From the NCBI GenBank assembly GCA_002694685.1, contig NZMW01000013.1:144701-208700 (forward strand): a DNA stretch of 64,000 bases, read 5' to 3'. This stretch comes from Balneola sp. Its GTDB lineage: Bacteria; Bacteroidota; Rhodothermia; Balneolales; Balneolaceae. A program made the position numbers and the translations under genes. Positions 22,501 through 28,466 of the stretch are shown one piece after another. The notes beneath the pieces were generated by a model. The model was given only the letters and a program-made list of their open reading frames with translations, was not told the DNA's origin and made no database searches. Numbering within the stretch: position 1 is the first letter of the stretch; each line of letters begins with the position of its first letter.

Positions 22501-23296
22501 GAGCAAGGTTGAACCAATAATATCCTGTATCACCAAAATAAACTCGGTTTGATATGTTCTCTGTGGTGAGCCCGCTACCATATAAATTAATTACCTGTCC
22601 TTTCGCTGAAGCTACAGGCTCAACTTTGGTTATACGGGCCAGTGATCCATCAGCATTAAAAATTGAGATATTATCTACGAATGCTGCATCAATCCCTGCA
22701 GAATTACTTCCATCTTTGGAATACCAAAAGTCAATTTCTCTGACTCCTTCGCTTAGGGAGTATAAACCACTCTGTGTCCAGGGAATCTCTCCGGATTCAT
22801 CTAAAATTCGATTACCATCCACTTCAACATGCAAGTAATCCCAGCCTGGTTCTGAACTTACTTTATATCTAAACTGAAGGTCACCACCTCCGGGAGCTAC
22901 CTTTACAAAGAATTTGATATTAACCGCCTCAGAATCGTTAATATCGGGGCTCATTAGGCTATAGCTATCTAAGTAGGTAGTATCAATAGCTTGAACAATT
23001 TGGAAGTAGTTGTTTACATTTGCAACAGTATCACCTGGTTGACCAGTATCAAACCTAAGAAATCCGGGTTCGCCAGAGAAGTAAGTGCCATTTGGGTATC
23101 CTGCTTCAAAGTCGTAGGTAAGGTCATAGAGTAGTGAATTATCAAGACTGGCAGGTGCTTTTTTCTGGCTCTGCTCCAAGTTTTTGAATCTTGGGTCCTG
23201 CTCGACTTTGATATTCCTATCTTGTGATACAGCCTGCCCCATAGCAACGCTGGAAAAAAGGAGAAGAAAACCTAAACTTTTAATTGTGTACTTCAT
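13598..23296 (-). CDS. giant secreted FG-GAP/VCBS multi-propeller protein with IPT, Fn3, dockerin-like and type IX sorting domains
   Basis: About 3232 residues. I start at ATG 23294-23296, which opens a signal peptide ending SSVAMGQ; the frame continues 30 codons upstream without a better start. In order: a lectin-like N-terminal domain (to about 220); IPT/TIG (about 222-308); FG-GAP block 1 (310-660); a carbohydrate-binding-like domain and an OB-like domain; IPT (1027-1108); block 2 (1112-1457); OB-like; Fn3 (1659-1750); IPT (1755-1845); block 3 (1847-2202); Fn3; IPT (2299-2378); block 4 (2380-2742); dockerin-like pair (2860-2929); cohesin-like domain (about 3019-3130); sorting tail with YPNPFNPST (about 3139-3232). 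Each block holds seven repeats around a D-x-D-x-D-G calcium loop, as in seven-bladed propellers. Surface location by type IX secretion is inferred. It is the last gene of its unit. Confidence 0.9.
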   Translation of the reverse strand: MKYTIKSLGFLLLFSSVAMGQAVSQDRNIKVEQDPRFKNLEQSQKKAPASLDNSLLYDLTYDFEAGYPNGTYFSGEPGFLRFDTGQPGDTVANVNNYFQIVQAIDTTYLDSYSLMSPDINDSEAVNIKFFVKVAPGGGDLQFRYKVSSEPGWDYLHVEVDGNRILDESGEIPWTQSGLYSLSEGVREIDFWYSKDGSNSAGIDAAFVDNISIFNADGSLARITKVEPVASAKGQVINLYGSGLTTENISNRVYFGDTGYYWFNLAQSDNKMTFQVNENLSPGNYDLTLSTIIGEYTYPDLFTVLDQTNASFGSQNLITNSSDAAFDVYPADLDGDGDQDVLTASGIDNTISWFANNGDGTFGSESLITINASDARKVRAADFDGDGDLDVVYTTANNQLVWYENDGAGNFFTETILSSGFYSGLNGLHTADIDGDGDVDILITSLFDNRIDWYENFGDATFAPAVNISTSATQPQNVYTADLDNDGDLDVISAASGVEIAWYPNNGDGTFAASTNIGGGDVATDVFASDLDNDGDMDILSSSINDDRIAWYENFGDGTFSNQNIISNIADGAASVYTADLDGDGDQDVLSASTFDDKIAWYESFGDGTFGSQQIITDLADGANTVIAADLDGDGDLDVLTASEFNDEISWYENTGIPLVTPSLPITFDDSGVFYDFIDFGGNSSRVVQDPENSSNLVAETVRSQLAENIAGTTMDLAEAIPFSSGNTLMSVRVWSPAAGIPILLKAENTSDINISVETQVNTTTSGGWETLYFDFSNHLDGTSAINFGNIYDKLTIFFNFGTTGADAGEQTYYWDDIEFIGNLPVTPIADVRNASLGTTLKTKGVVTRVLGNNISIQDGNSGLHVFAPSASAIDTAIINGDIVAGDSLIVTGQLTEFNSLLEFDNVTDFSVPSRNNALPEPQEITLADLGEEYESELVKITNISTPSSGTFTNDTSYDLIQDGVTYPSTMRIGGAIQNELDGVEIPSLFNYVGVLRQSTLATASANGGYQLTPTYEEDIAAGLNFAISKVFPEAAAPGTNITIYGKGFDSNPTSNAVSIGGFSADVVEASATKLVVTVPAVSPGNAEVSVTANSFSETYAGNFTSLQPISANFATQSVISTLGDAAYSVFATDLDGDGDLDVISASYTDDKIAWYQNNGDGTFGTQTVISTLANGPSSVYAADLDGDGDQDVLSASSFDDKIAWYQNNGDGTFASQTVISTLADGAESVYAIDLDNDGDIDVLSASKSDDKIAWYENNGDGTFGAQTTISTLTSSGRSVYAADLDGDGDQDVLSASFFDDKIAWYQNNGDGTFGAQTIISTFADGAQSVYAIDLDGDGDLDVLSASSLDDKIAWYENNGDGTFGAQTIISTLADGANTVYAADLDGDGDQDVLSASLSDNKIAWYQNNGNGSFSTQADITTIAAGAESVYAADLDSDGDLDVLSASRLDDKIAWYENTGTLSVNLSSIADARLTTKGSYIRVRGIVTRRTDNIFKLQDGSAGLHVYRAADFNDVVFGQNIQEGDSLEILGQRSEFGGLMEIVNIQEYTSLSTGNTLPDPITITLDDVSETYESVLVRINDLSTDSTGSTFREFTSYDLYESDILNQNSFLYASGPLFTNILGTEIPETFAFEGIVSEGEVGDYRLEPINQTDIIDLSVSPPSNVVANEAASSINLSWDQSLSVNASGYNIYRATEPFTDSTSATKINPSLLTGTSFVDSNVQANTRYYYRIATYSSDLNIQSDLSNEATSGFDIISVYGINTTAADAGTSITIYGTNLPTTAGSVLVDIGEIDAPVVTQLPNQIVVTVPSITPGNHEVLVTVSGTIFLPLPDLFTVLETTAGESGFFQEANSILPSGILGATTLRAIDLDSDLDNDILASLYNQSAGENLISLANQGDGSFSGVQSIGNEGNLGARDVVYADFDGDTLIDIAAVYDRSLIWYSNNGDGSFGLVSTSTVQSFPERVGNDYSEQSLLAFDADGDGDIDLIHSSRITDDIFLYQNDGTGNFTTQVTVDSNAPLVNDIAGVDINEDGRFEIIATLEGTDQLVYYPNNGSSFGGRTLITSSFDLPRNVIAGNIDGDSDVDLLTISQTDSKVAWYSNNAGSGSFSTQKIISEDLIDPTTAAVGDLNGDGLLEVVVGTLNGDVVLYRNLGSENFSAAEYLVTGAGEIRALAISDLNGDGDLDILASDYTSNSILQINNVDTPPDAPTGITASRDIGSVILNWDANSDTDLQGYEIYRSVEPVDNYVSVSNGVQTETSFTDNDITNAVTYYYRVASVDDNGTQTRSDSVAIKAISTQIANIEPLAGVAGNIIRISGVGISGSTTVNFGNTSANVIDTYPNLVTVEVPSGLSGTTDISITTNGINYNYPAPFRLLTENDGTFSSPTETAGGGGGTGSIASADLDSDGLEDLVVTRPDLNQIGLYYSDGSNPYSQLRNINLGSSIDPNIIKPTSIFGTDYPDFVFTSYQDNVFHVLKNNGSTNRSSFLDLTSITVSHSGITDIASADINDDGYEDVIISSSNDGKISWYENTSVNSSVSFGAENIVASSAGNIRSIYAGDFNGDRLVDVVAAIQGRNIIAAYYNNGDGSFTETTLTGINFPEKVIGSDLDNDGDLDLIYASSDDDLIEVLINSDSQGSFTTITGGSGISGASDVAIADLDGDGLKDIITSSPNTREAFWFRNTGNGSFSSSNNLGSSSTSIDRVVATDMDGNGRLDVAYRSNSSSQIGLFRNFTINPLQITRLDAGSNNIIRVNQGFSLFFNSSNGINSIPNFTDFFSGAITITTRTGESLPVGDLSISGNELLVENMSFYALDTLSVEVSSQVVSDNSGGQYFIDTDDDGQQTSSDDVFASQDFYTTMIGDFTADFEVNLTDLVSFGNGWRSDNFSFETGPLDFSSSSFPYARLAPDNNFNVDDIVAFIRYWNLTQERNKAAKANSFAALRKSFNGTNTTARTTSRQTNGRNELDGTSDINKTATGPSSASKELMDEIFADSLTFISYKKVETQAEYVTNPSQAKREVTYDFSLSHPDSVEGLSLIIDYDEDKLTLEGVEDRGLFDIHSENANVFLSHADTANGILTLNIANFGTLSSITDRDMVSVTFSALSDEDSEMVISSDIRARNQPSLQQTAMKAVQVREDLPETFTLSQNYPNPFNPSTSIHYELAEQAKVSLTVYDILGRKIETLLNENSIRAGYYKVNWDASRYASGMYIYVLNVQSQSGKFYTATKKMMMVK
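18925..19985. repeat. tandem 150-bp coding repeats (propeller block 2)
   Basis: Seven near-identical units of exactly 150 bases (50 codons) lie inside the giant gene. The landmark GTACCAGGCAATTTT recurs at 18931, 19081, 19231, 19381, 19531, 19681 and 19831. Units alternate between two types (Tyr-Gln and Tyr-Glu after the Trp), so the real amplified unit looks like a 300-base dimer. Blocks 1, 3 and 4 of the same gene have the same 50-residue period but are more diverged. Confidence 0.9.
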
Positions 23297-23354
23297 TGAA
23301 CGTGGATTTAAAACTGATAGAAAATATGTGTCGATAAAGAGTATAAAATTTTGA

Positions 23355-24284
23355 CTAGTTCTGGACAGTCGCCCCATGGAATTCAAGGATATCTATGTTG
23401 TTTCCAACCGAGGTTCTTAACTGAGAGTTACTCGAAATACTAATAGATGCTCCTCCTGAAAAGCTGGAAGTGGGGGAGAATGTGATTTCACAAACCTTAC
23501 CGCCACCGCTTAGTGGAGAAGTATTACCCGCAATTCCAGCATCAATAGTTATAAAGCTTGCAGAAACTTCGGGCTCAACATATATAAGAGTGTTGGATCC
23601 GTCAGGGTTTAAAAAGCTTCCTTCTGAATCAAAAACCTGCACATTTGAAACTGTCAAACTTGAACTAGGATAATTAACCACCAACGAAAAAGCTGTTAAG
23701 TCATCCGACTCTTCAATTTCATCAAGGTAAATTTCAGCAGTAAATGTTCCATCGGTGTTGCTTGTAATGGTAACAGGGTTAAATAAGAATCCACGGCTTT
23801 GAAATGCGTCTACTGCAAAAAATCCGGTAAAAGAAGTATCAGCGGTTACTCCCTCATTACTGTAAGAGGCCTGAAGCTCAAATGAATACTGATTTCCTTC
23901 AAAAGTTTCTTTAAGGTTTGTAAGGGTAAAAGACCGATCAAAAGCATCAACATCAACAAAGTCACCGGCTGATATTGTTTGACCCGGTTCAGCATAAGCG
24001 AAACGAAACGAATATCTGGAGTAGTCAACGGTTTGGTTAACTAGTTCCCATGAGATGGTCTCATTATTTTCGTCAAAAGTAAAAACAGTACCTAAAGAAG
24101 TTCCGTCATTTGCAAGCTGTAGATCGGGAAACGCAAATGGATTATATCTAGGATCGTTGGGGTTTGACCTTTCATCTTCCGGGTTTTCAGGTAGTTCATT
24201 AATTCCATCGATAATTCCATCACAACTGGTGGCAATAAAAATTGCGCCTAATAAAGCGAGGAGGCTGAAATATTTTTTCGACAT
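23355..24284 (-). CDS. lipoprotein with Fn3-like and cohesin-like domains
   Basis: About 309 residues. I start at ATG 24282-24284 (MSKKYF), which gives a compact lipoprotein signal with lipobox ATSC; an in-frame ATG lies eight codons upstream. A proline- and asparagine-rich linker is followed by an Fn3-like domain (about 60-170). The C-terminal 140 residues resemble a cohesin: AEIYLDEI, then FSLVVNYPSSSLTVSNV, and a final GGGKVCEITFSP strand, the usual order of a cohesin jelly-roll. Cohesins bind dockerins, and the next gene encodes a dockerin-like pair, so this protein could tether the giant protein to the outer membrane. The partnership is inferred. It lies between the PEGA gene (28 bases) and the giant gene (58 bases). 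Confidence 0.7.
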   Translation of the reverse strand: MSKKYFSLLALLGAIFIATSCDGIIDGINELPENPEDERSNPNDPRYNPFAFPDLQLANDGTSLGTVFTFDENNETISWELVNQTVDYSRYSFRFAYAEPGQTISAGDFVDVDAFDRSFTLTNLKETFEGNQYSFELQASYSNEGVTADTSFTGFFAVDAFQSRGFLFNPVTITSNTDGTFTAEIYLDEIEESDDLTAFSLVVNYPSSSLTVSNVQVFDSEGSFLNPDGSNTLIYVEPEVSASFITIDAGIAGNTSPLSGGGKVCEITFSPTSSFSGGASISISSNSQLRTSVGNNIDILEFHGATVQN

Positions 24285-24312
24285 ATGTTTTTTTATTGGA
24301 TAGTCCATAATT

Positions 24313-26295
24313 CTAAAAATTTACCTTCATGCTAATTCCGGAATTCTGTGCATTAAATTCCAGCTTGGCTTGCTCAAACTTTTTCTTGTTTGAAGGCTGA
24401 AGTAAGAGGTCAAAAATTTCAATTCCTTTAACGGCTAAATAGGCAGTTATTCCAAGCTTGAGACCATCTAAAGCTGTTTGGGCATTATTATATTCTTGAA
24501 CATAAGCGGCTTCAAGTTCAACGAAATTTTGTTGTGCAGTATTATATTCATTTAAGGCCGTTTGGTATTTATCGTAAGAAGAACCATAATCCAAGTAGGA
24601 CTTTACGGAATACCCAATGGCACCAGCTCCTGCAAGGAAGTACAAAAATCCTCTGCCCTTACCTAGATATCCATGCCCAACACCGGGAAAAACAGCTCCC
24701 GGTAAAATAGAACGCCAGACAGCTTTCCCTTTGCTCCGAGGGTTATATTCATCAACAAAAGTAACTTCCTGCGATAAGGAGTTTACTTGTATTCTTTGCT
24801 CAATATCATCGAATCCATCTTTCTCAATTTTGATCTCATACTGTCCGAAAGGTATGGAAGGAAGTTGCAGCGGTAATTCTGTATATGTTCTTGAAAAGCC
24901 CGGTCCTTTTAACTCAAGCTCTGCATCTTCGAATAAGCTATTTATAGTTAAACTGCCGCGTCCTTCAACTCTGTTTAAATCAAAATTAATAGTTTTATCG
25001 TCGTTTCGAAGAATCTCGATTTGCTCTGTCTTTTGGTCGAAATTCTGGAGATCACCCGTCAGAGAGTAATTCCCAACAGGGAGGTCTCGTATGGTTCGCG
25101 GCCCAACCCATTCTTCAACGATGTTGCCATTCTGTCTAAGTGTAAACTCCACATTTTCTTGTTGAGCGATTACAAAAAGGTTTCCTGTAATCTGTCCAAG
25201 GGAAACATTCTCAACTAAAGTATCCCCTAAATTCACAGTAAAAGTCCGGCTTACAGCATCAAAACCCGAAGAACGAACTTCAAGGCTGTGTACTCCGGGA
25301 ACAAGTTCAATATTTTCTGTAGAGCTTTGAGGCACATCATCAACTAAAACAGTAGCGGTGCTGGGTGTGGCGTTAACAGTGAGATATCCGACATACTTTT
25401 GGAGATTATAGTTAAGCTCTCGGTTTTCACTTGTTAAAACGAGCTCATCTTCTACGTTTGAATAGCCGGGTAGTGTTAACCTGACCTTTAAGTCTCCAGG
25501 ATAAAGCAATATTCGCTGAGGTGTTTGTCCACTGGACCCTGGACTGTCATTAATATAGATTGAAGCTCCCTCAGGTTCAGAACTTATCAATACAGGAACT
25601 GGGTTAATCTTGTTTAGTGAAAATTGAAAAGAGTTTACGCGGTCGGCTGAAACGGTGATAGAATCATCCCGAAATTCATACTGATCTTTCCGTACCTGGA
25701 TAAAGTGTTTACCGGTTGTTAATTCCGTATTAAAAACAGTTCCGTCAATTTCGCTAGGTTCACCATCAATAATGATACGGCTGTTTTCCGGAGTTACAGT
25801 AAACTGAACGGGTTCAGTAGTGGATTTTTGATTACCGGTAATTTGTATTTCCCAGACTTCGCCAGCGGCTAAGTTTATGCCCTCATCATTTAGAACAAGC
25901 TGGAAAGGAGGGAATCCTTCTTTAAAAATTTGAACTACTCGTTCGTTTGTGGATAGATATAGGAGGTTATAACCCGGTAACTGCTGAATTTTACTAATTC
26001 CGTTATTTGACCTGAATGTCAAACCAGTAAGGTCTGATACAATTCTCAAACCGGCAGTTAGATTTCCGTTTATATCTCTATTATCATCCCTGTCAGCAAT
26101 AATCTCACCTGAGACCTTATTAGCTGAACCTACAACACGCATGGTTGCTAGCTCATCATCAGCTTCTTGGGCGTTAAGGTTGTTAAGTGGAAATATCCCA
26201 AATGTCAGGAAAAGAAAAATTGGGAGTAGTAACAGCTTTGATCTTTGTGTATGCACTTTTTTGTACTTCTTTAAATTAGAACCGTCTAAACCCAT
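24313..26295 (-). CDS. PEGA-repeat protein with C-terminal DUF5683-like domain
   Basis: A 660-residue exported protein: a basic N-terminus, then a signal peptide ending NNLNAQ. An N-terminal domain (about 45-155) is followed by several PEGA-type beta domains of about 70 residues, recognisable by phrases such as VLISSEPEGASIYINDS, VNATPSTATVLVDDVP and GQYEIKIEKDGFDDIEQ. Near residue 560 a DUF5683-like segment begins (RSILPGAVFPGVGHGYLGKG), with one or two hydrophobic helices and a coiled-coil-prone stretch rich in Tyr, Gln and Ala (about 590-630). PEGA domains sit on the outer or periplasmic surface and are thought to bind other proteins. It heads the unit PEGA, cohesin-like lipoprotein, giant protein. 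Confidence 0.75.
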   Translation of the reverse strand: MGLDGSNLKKYKKVHTQRSKLLLLPIFLFLTFGIFPLNNLNAQEADDELATMRVVGSANKVSGEIIADRDDNRDINGNLTAGLRIVSDLTGLTFRSNNGISKIQQLPGYNLLYLSTNERVVQIFKEGFPPFQLVLNDEGINLAAGEVWEIQITGNQKSTTEPVQFTVTPENSRIIIDGEPSEIDGTVFNTELTTGKHFIQVRKDQYEFRDDSITVSADRVNSFQFSLNKINPVPVLISSEPEGASIYINDSPGSSGQTPQRILLYPGDLKVRLTLPGYSNVEDELVLTSENRELNYNLQKYVGYLTVNATPSTATVLVDDVPQSSTENIELVPGVHSLEVRSSGFDAVSRTFTVNLGDTLVENVSLGQITGNLFVIAQQENVEFTLRQNGNIVEEWVGPRTIRDLPVGNYSLTGDLQNFDQKTEQIEILRNDDKTINFDLNRVEGRGSLTINSLFEDAELELKGPGFSRTYTELPLQLPSIPFGQYEIKIEKDGFDDIEQRIQVNSLSQEVTFVDEYNPRSKGKAVWRSILPGAVFPGVGHGYLGKGRGFLYFLAGAGAIGYSVKSYLDYGSSYDKYQTALNEYNTAQQNFVELEAAYVQEYNNAQTALDGLKLGITAYLAVKGIEIFDLLLQPSNKKKFEQAKLEFNAQNSGISMKVNF

Positions 26296-26340
26296 GCCAT
26301 CGTTACCCTAAAGGTGATTTAGGCAGAGCTTACAAACTAT

Positions 26341-26372
26341 TAGTAAAACTTTTACTACATAAATATGTAGTA
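26341..26372. promoter_or_regulatory. two overlapping palindromes upstream of the PEGA operon
   Basis: TAGTAAAA-C-TTTTACTA (26341-26357) and TACTACAT-AAAT-ATGTAGTA (26353-26372) are both perfect eight-base inverted repeats and share five bases. They lie 46-77 bases before the start of the PEGA gene, a typical operator position. The binding factor is unknown. Confidence 0.45.
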
Positions 26373-26513
26373 TTCGGGTAGTGGTATAGCACCCCCAATG
26401 GGAGCTATCCATGAATAAAGTTAGAGAAGAAATGATATGCAGGAATCCCCAAATTCCAACTAATCAATATTGTACCTCAAGCACCATTGCTAATGCCCTT
26501 AGTTTCCCCTCCC

Positions 26514-26535
26514 CAAAAAGACGAGTGAACCGTCT
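26514..26535 (-). terminator. terminator of the transglutaminase-like/LPP20-NTF2 unit
   Basis: On the minus strand AGACG-GTTCACT-CGTCT is followed by TTTTT, starting 10 bases after the stop of the gene at 26545. It separates this unit from the PEGA unit. Confidence 0.65.
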
Positions 26536-26544
26536 AAAATCAAT

Positions 26545-28461
26545 TTAAAAATTCACACGAAAATTACCTAATTCTACAAGTGCGTCTTCAGACCACTCCT
26601 GAGGCTGCCATGCACGTACATAAATCTTTGGTTCTTCACCGTTAAAATCAATAAGTAAGAATAAGTAGCCTTCATCAGAGTAGTTGGTAGATGTATAACT
26701 CTGTCTCATGCTAATACCATAAATACCTTCCTGATTGTTCTTACGGATGATATTAAAGGTAGAAAAGCCCAGGTGAATATCAGGTTTTGTTTCAAATAGA
26801 ATTTTCTGGCGAGCTATGAATTCATCTTTAGTTTGTCTGAGATATTCTACATTAGGTTGGGTTGGCTGATTTTGCTCATAAGCAAAATTATTGGTGTCAT
26901 CTGCGTCAGCTCTTAAAACCCGGCCCGTAATAATCACGGCCTGATCTGCAAACATGGTTCCTAATTGGCTTAAATCCCGGGTCATGTAAGCAGTACGGTA
27001 TTTTTCAACGAACTTTATCATCACCTGTCGCTTGTCCCAGTCTTTTCCATAGGTAGATTGTCTGCGGAATTCATCATACATGCCATCCATAATTCCAAAG
27101 TTGACATCAACAACCGCACCTGTACTATCAAAATCAGGAATTAAATATTCCTTACTCTGCATGTTAACAGAAGGATAGCGCGCAGTAGAAGAAAGCTGTC
27201 TGAATTCCCATCCTTCAAGTGTTTTGTTGATGTTTGACTTAGAAGTATTGTTTGAAATACTGAGGTTATTATGCCTTTCCAGTCTTTCGAGTTTGCTACT
27301 TAGGAATTCGTCCTGCTCCCAAACATCATTTGCTTTATCCTCGTTGAAATAAGCTTGTACATTTTTTAAGTGATCGGGCACTATTTCCTTTAATGCTTCT
27401 TCGTCAAGAGCTTCAATCTCCTCAACCTGCTCTTGAGAGTTGCTAAATTCTTCCAAAAATGTATTCAGCGTAAAGCTCTCACTCATAGGCTCAAGAGGTA
27501 CTTTCTGCTGAATTTCTTCTTTCTTGGCTTGAGTGATCGGCTCATCTAGATCAAGCTCTTTAGGATAGTTAAACTTTGGACGCTGAACGAGATCCCAAAG
27601 ATCACTCACTTCTTTAATTTCACCCTTATTCTCGTAGTAATCATATTTAACATTAATACGGAGGTCGTTAAACTGAGTGCTTGAACCGTAAAGATTTATA
27701 GTTGCAGTACCATCAATTGATTTTGCGGAAACAGAATTACTTCCATCCCAAAAACTGAAATCAAGTGTCTTAGCCTTCTCACCGTCTAAAAGTACGGCTA
27801 CTGTTATCTCACGTTCCTTGTCAGTTAACATCTCATCAGAGATGATGTCGAAGGTTACGGATTGCATGATGTCTGGAATTCTAAAACCGGGTTCAACATA
27901 TAAGTTATCGCCGTTATGCATCAACTGAGTTTCAGGAATGGAATTCAGCAAAACAATTGAGTAGTAATAGTATTTTAAAGCATTGGCATAGTTAGCCTCC
28001 TCCTCAAACTCTTCTGCTTTGTCGAAAATGTCTTTTACCAGTTGTTTCCGGTTTTCGAAAATTTCATTTACAGAAGCTTTCTCAATATATCGGAATACAT
28101 AAATACCGCAGTCTCTAGGTTCCTTAAAGGTCTTTAAGTTCTTAAGCTTTGCAGAGGAGTAGGTTTTTACAATGCCTTCGACCTCTTCTTTATACTCGGC
28201 CTGGTTTCCTGAAATGTTCTCTGACACTTTATTAGTGAAAGAGGATTCAATGTTGACAGCGATTTTTGATAGAAGCTGGTCAATGGCTGCTGATTCACTC
28301 TCATTTTGGTTCGGAGAGCAAAATTCACCCCAATAATGATCTGAGCCAGATTGAATAGTTTCGATATCGGGCGTCTGACCAAAGGCGCTGGAAGTAATGA
28401 TTACCGCAAATAGGAACGGTAATATTTGTTTTGTAAATGATGAGTTCTCTAAATGATGCAT
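26545..28461 (-). CDS. exported LPP20-like protein with C-terminal NTF2/SnoaL-like domain
   Basis: A 638-residue protein with a signal peptide ending SSAFGQ. Residues about 30-140 resemble the LPP20/FlgO-like fold (YWGEFCSPNQNESESAAID, then alternating helices and a strand GIYVFRYIE), also seen in the two divergent genes at 30154 and 30739. A central beta-rich region (about 180-290) precedes a long helical, Glu-rich linker. The last 150 residues read like an NTF2/SnoaL-type cone (KYRTAYMTRDLSQLGTMFAD) ending in a strand with Trp-rich turns. I do not know a defined function. It starts five bases after the transglutaminase-like gene and should be co-translated with it. Confidence 0.65.
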   Translation of the reverse strand: MHHLENSSFTKQILPFLFAVIITSSAFGQTPDIETIQSGSDHYWGEFCSPNQNESESAAIDQLLSKIAVNIESSFTNKVSENISGNQAEYKEEVEGIVKTYSSAKLKNLKTFKEPRDCGIYVFRYIEKASVNEIFENRKQLVKDIFDKAEEFEEEANYANALKYYYYSIVLLNSIPETQLMHNGDNLYVEPGFRIPDIMQSVTFDIISDEMLTDKEREITVAVLLDGEKAKTLDFSFWDGSNSVSAKSIDGTATINLYGSSTQFNDLRINVKYDYYENKGEIKEVSDLWDLVQRPKFNYPKELDLDEPITQAKKEEIQQKVPLEPMSESFTLNTFLEEFSNSQEQVEEIEALDEEALKEIVPDHLKNVQAYFNEDKANDVWEQDEFLSSKLERLERHNNLSISNNTSKSNINKTLEGWEFRQLSSTARYPSVNMQSKEYLIPDFDSTGAVVDVNFGIMDGMYDEFRRQSTYGKDWDKRQVMIKFVEKYRTAYMTRDLSQLGTMFADQAVIITGRVLRADADDTNNFAYEQNQPTQPNVEYLRQTKDEFIARQKILFETKPDIHLGFSTFNIIRKNNQEGIYGISMRQSYTSTNYSDEGYLFLLIDFNGEEPKIYVRAWQPQEWSEDALVELGNFRVNF

Positions 28462-28466
28462 AGTAC

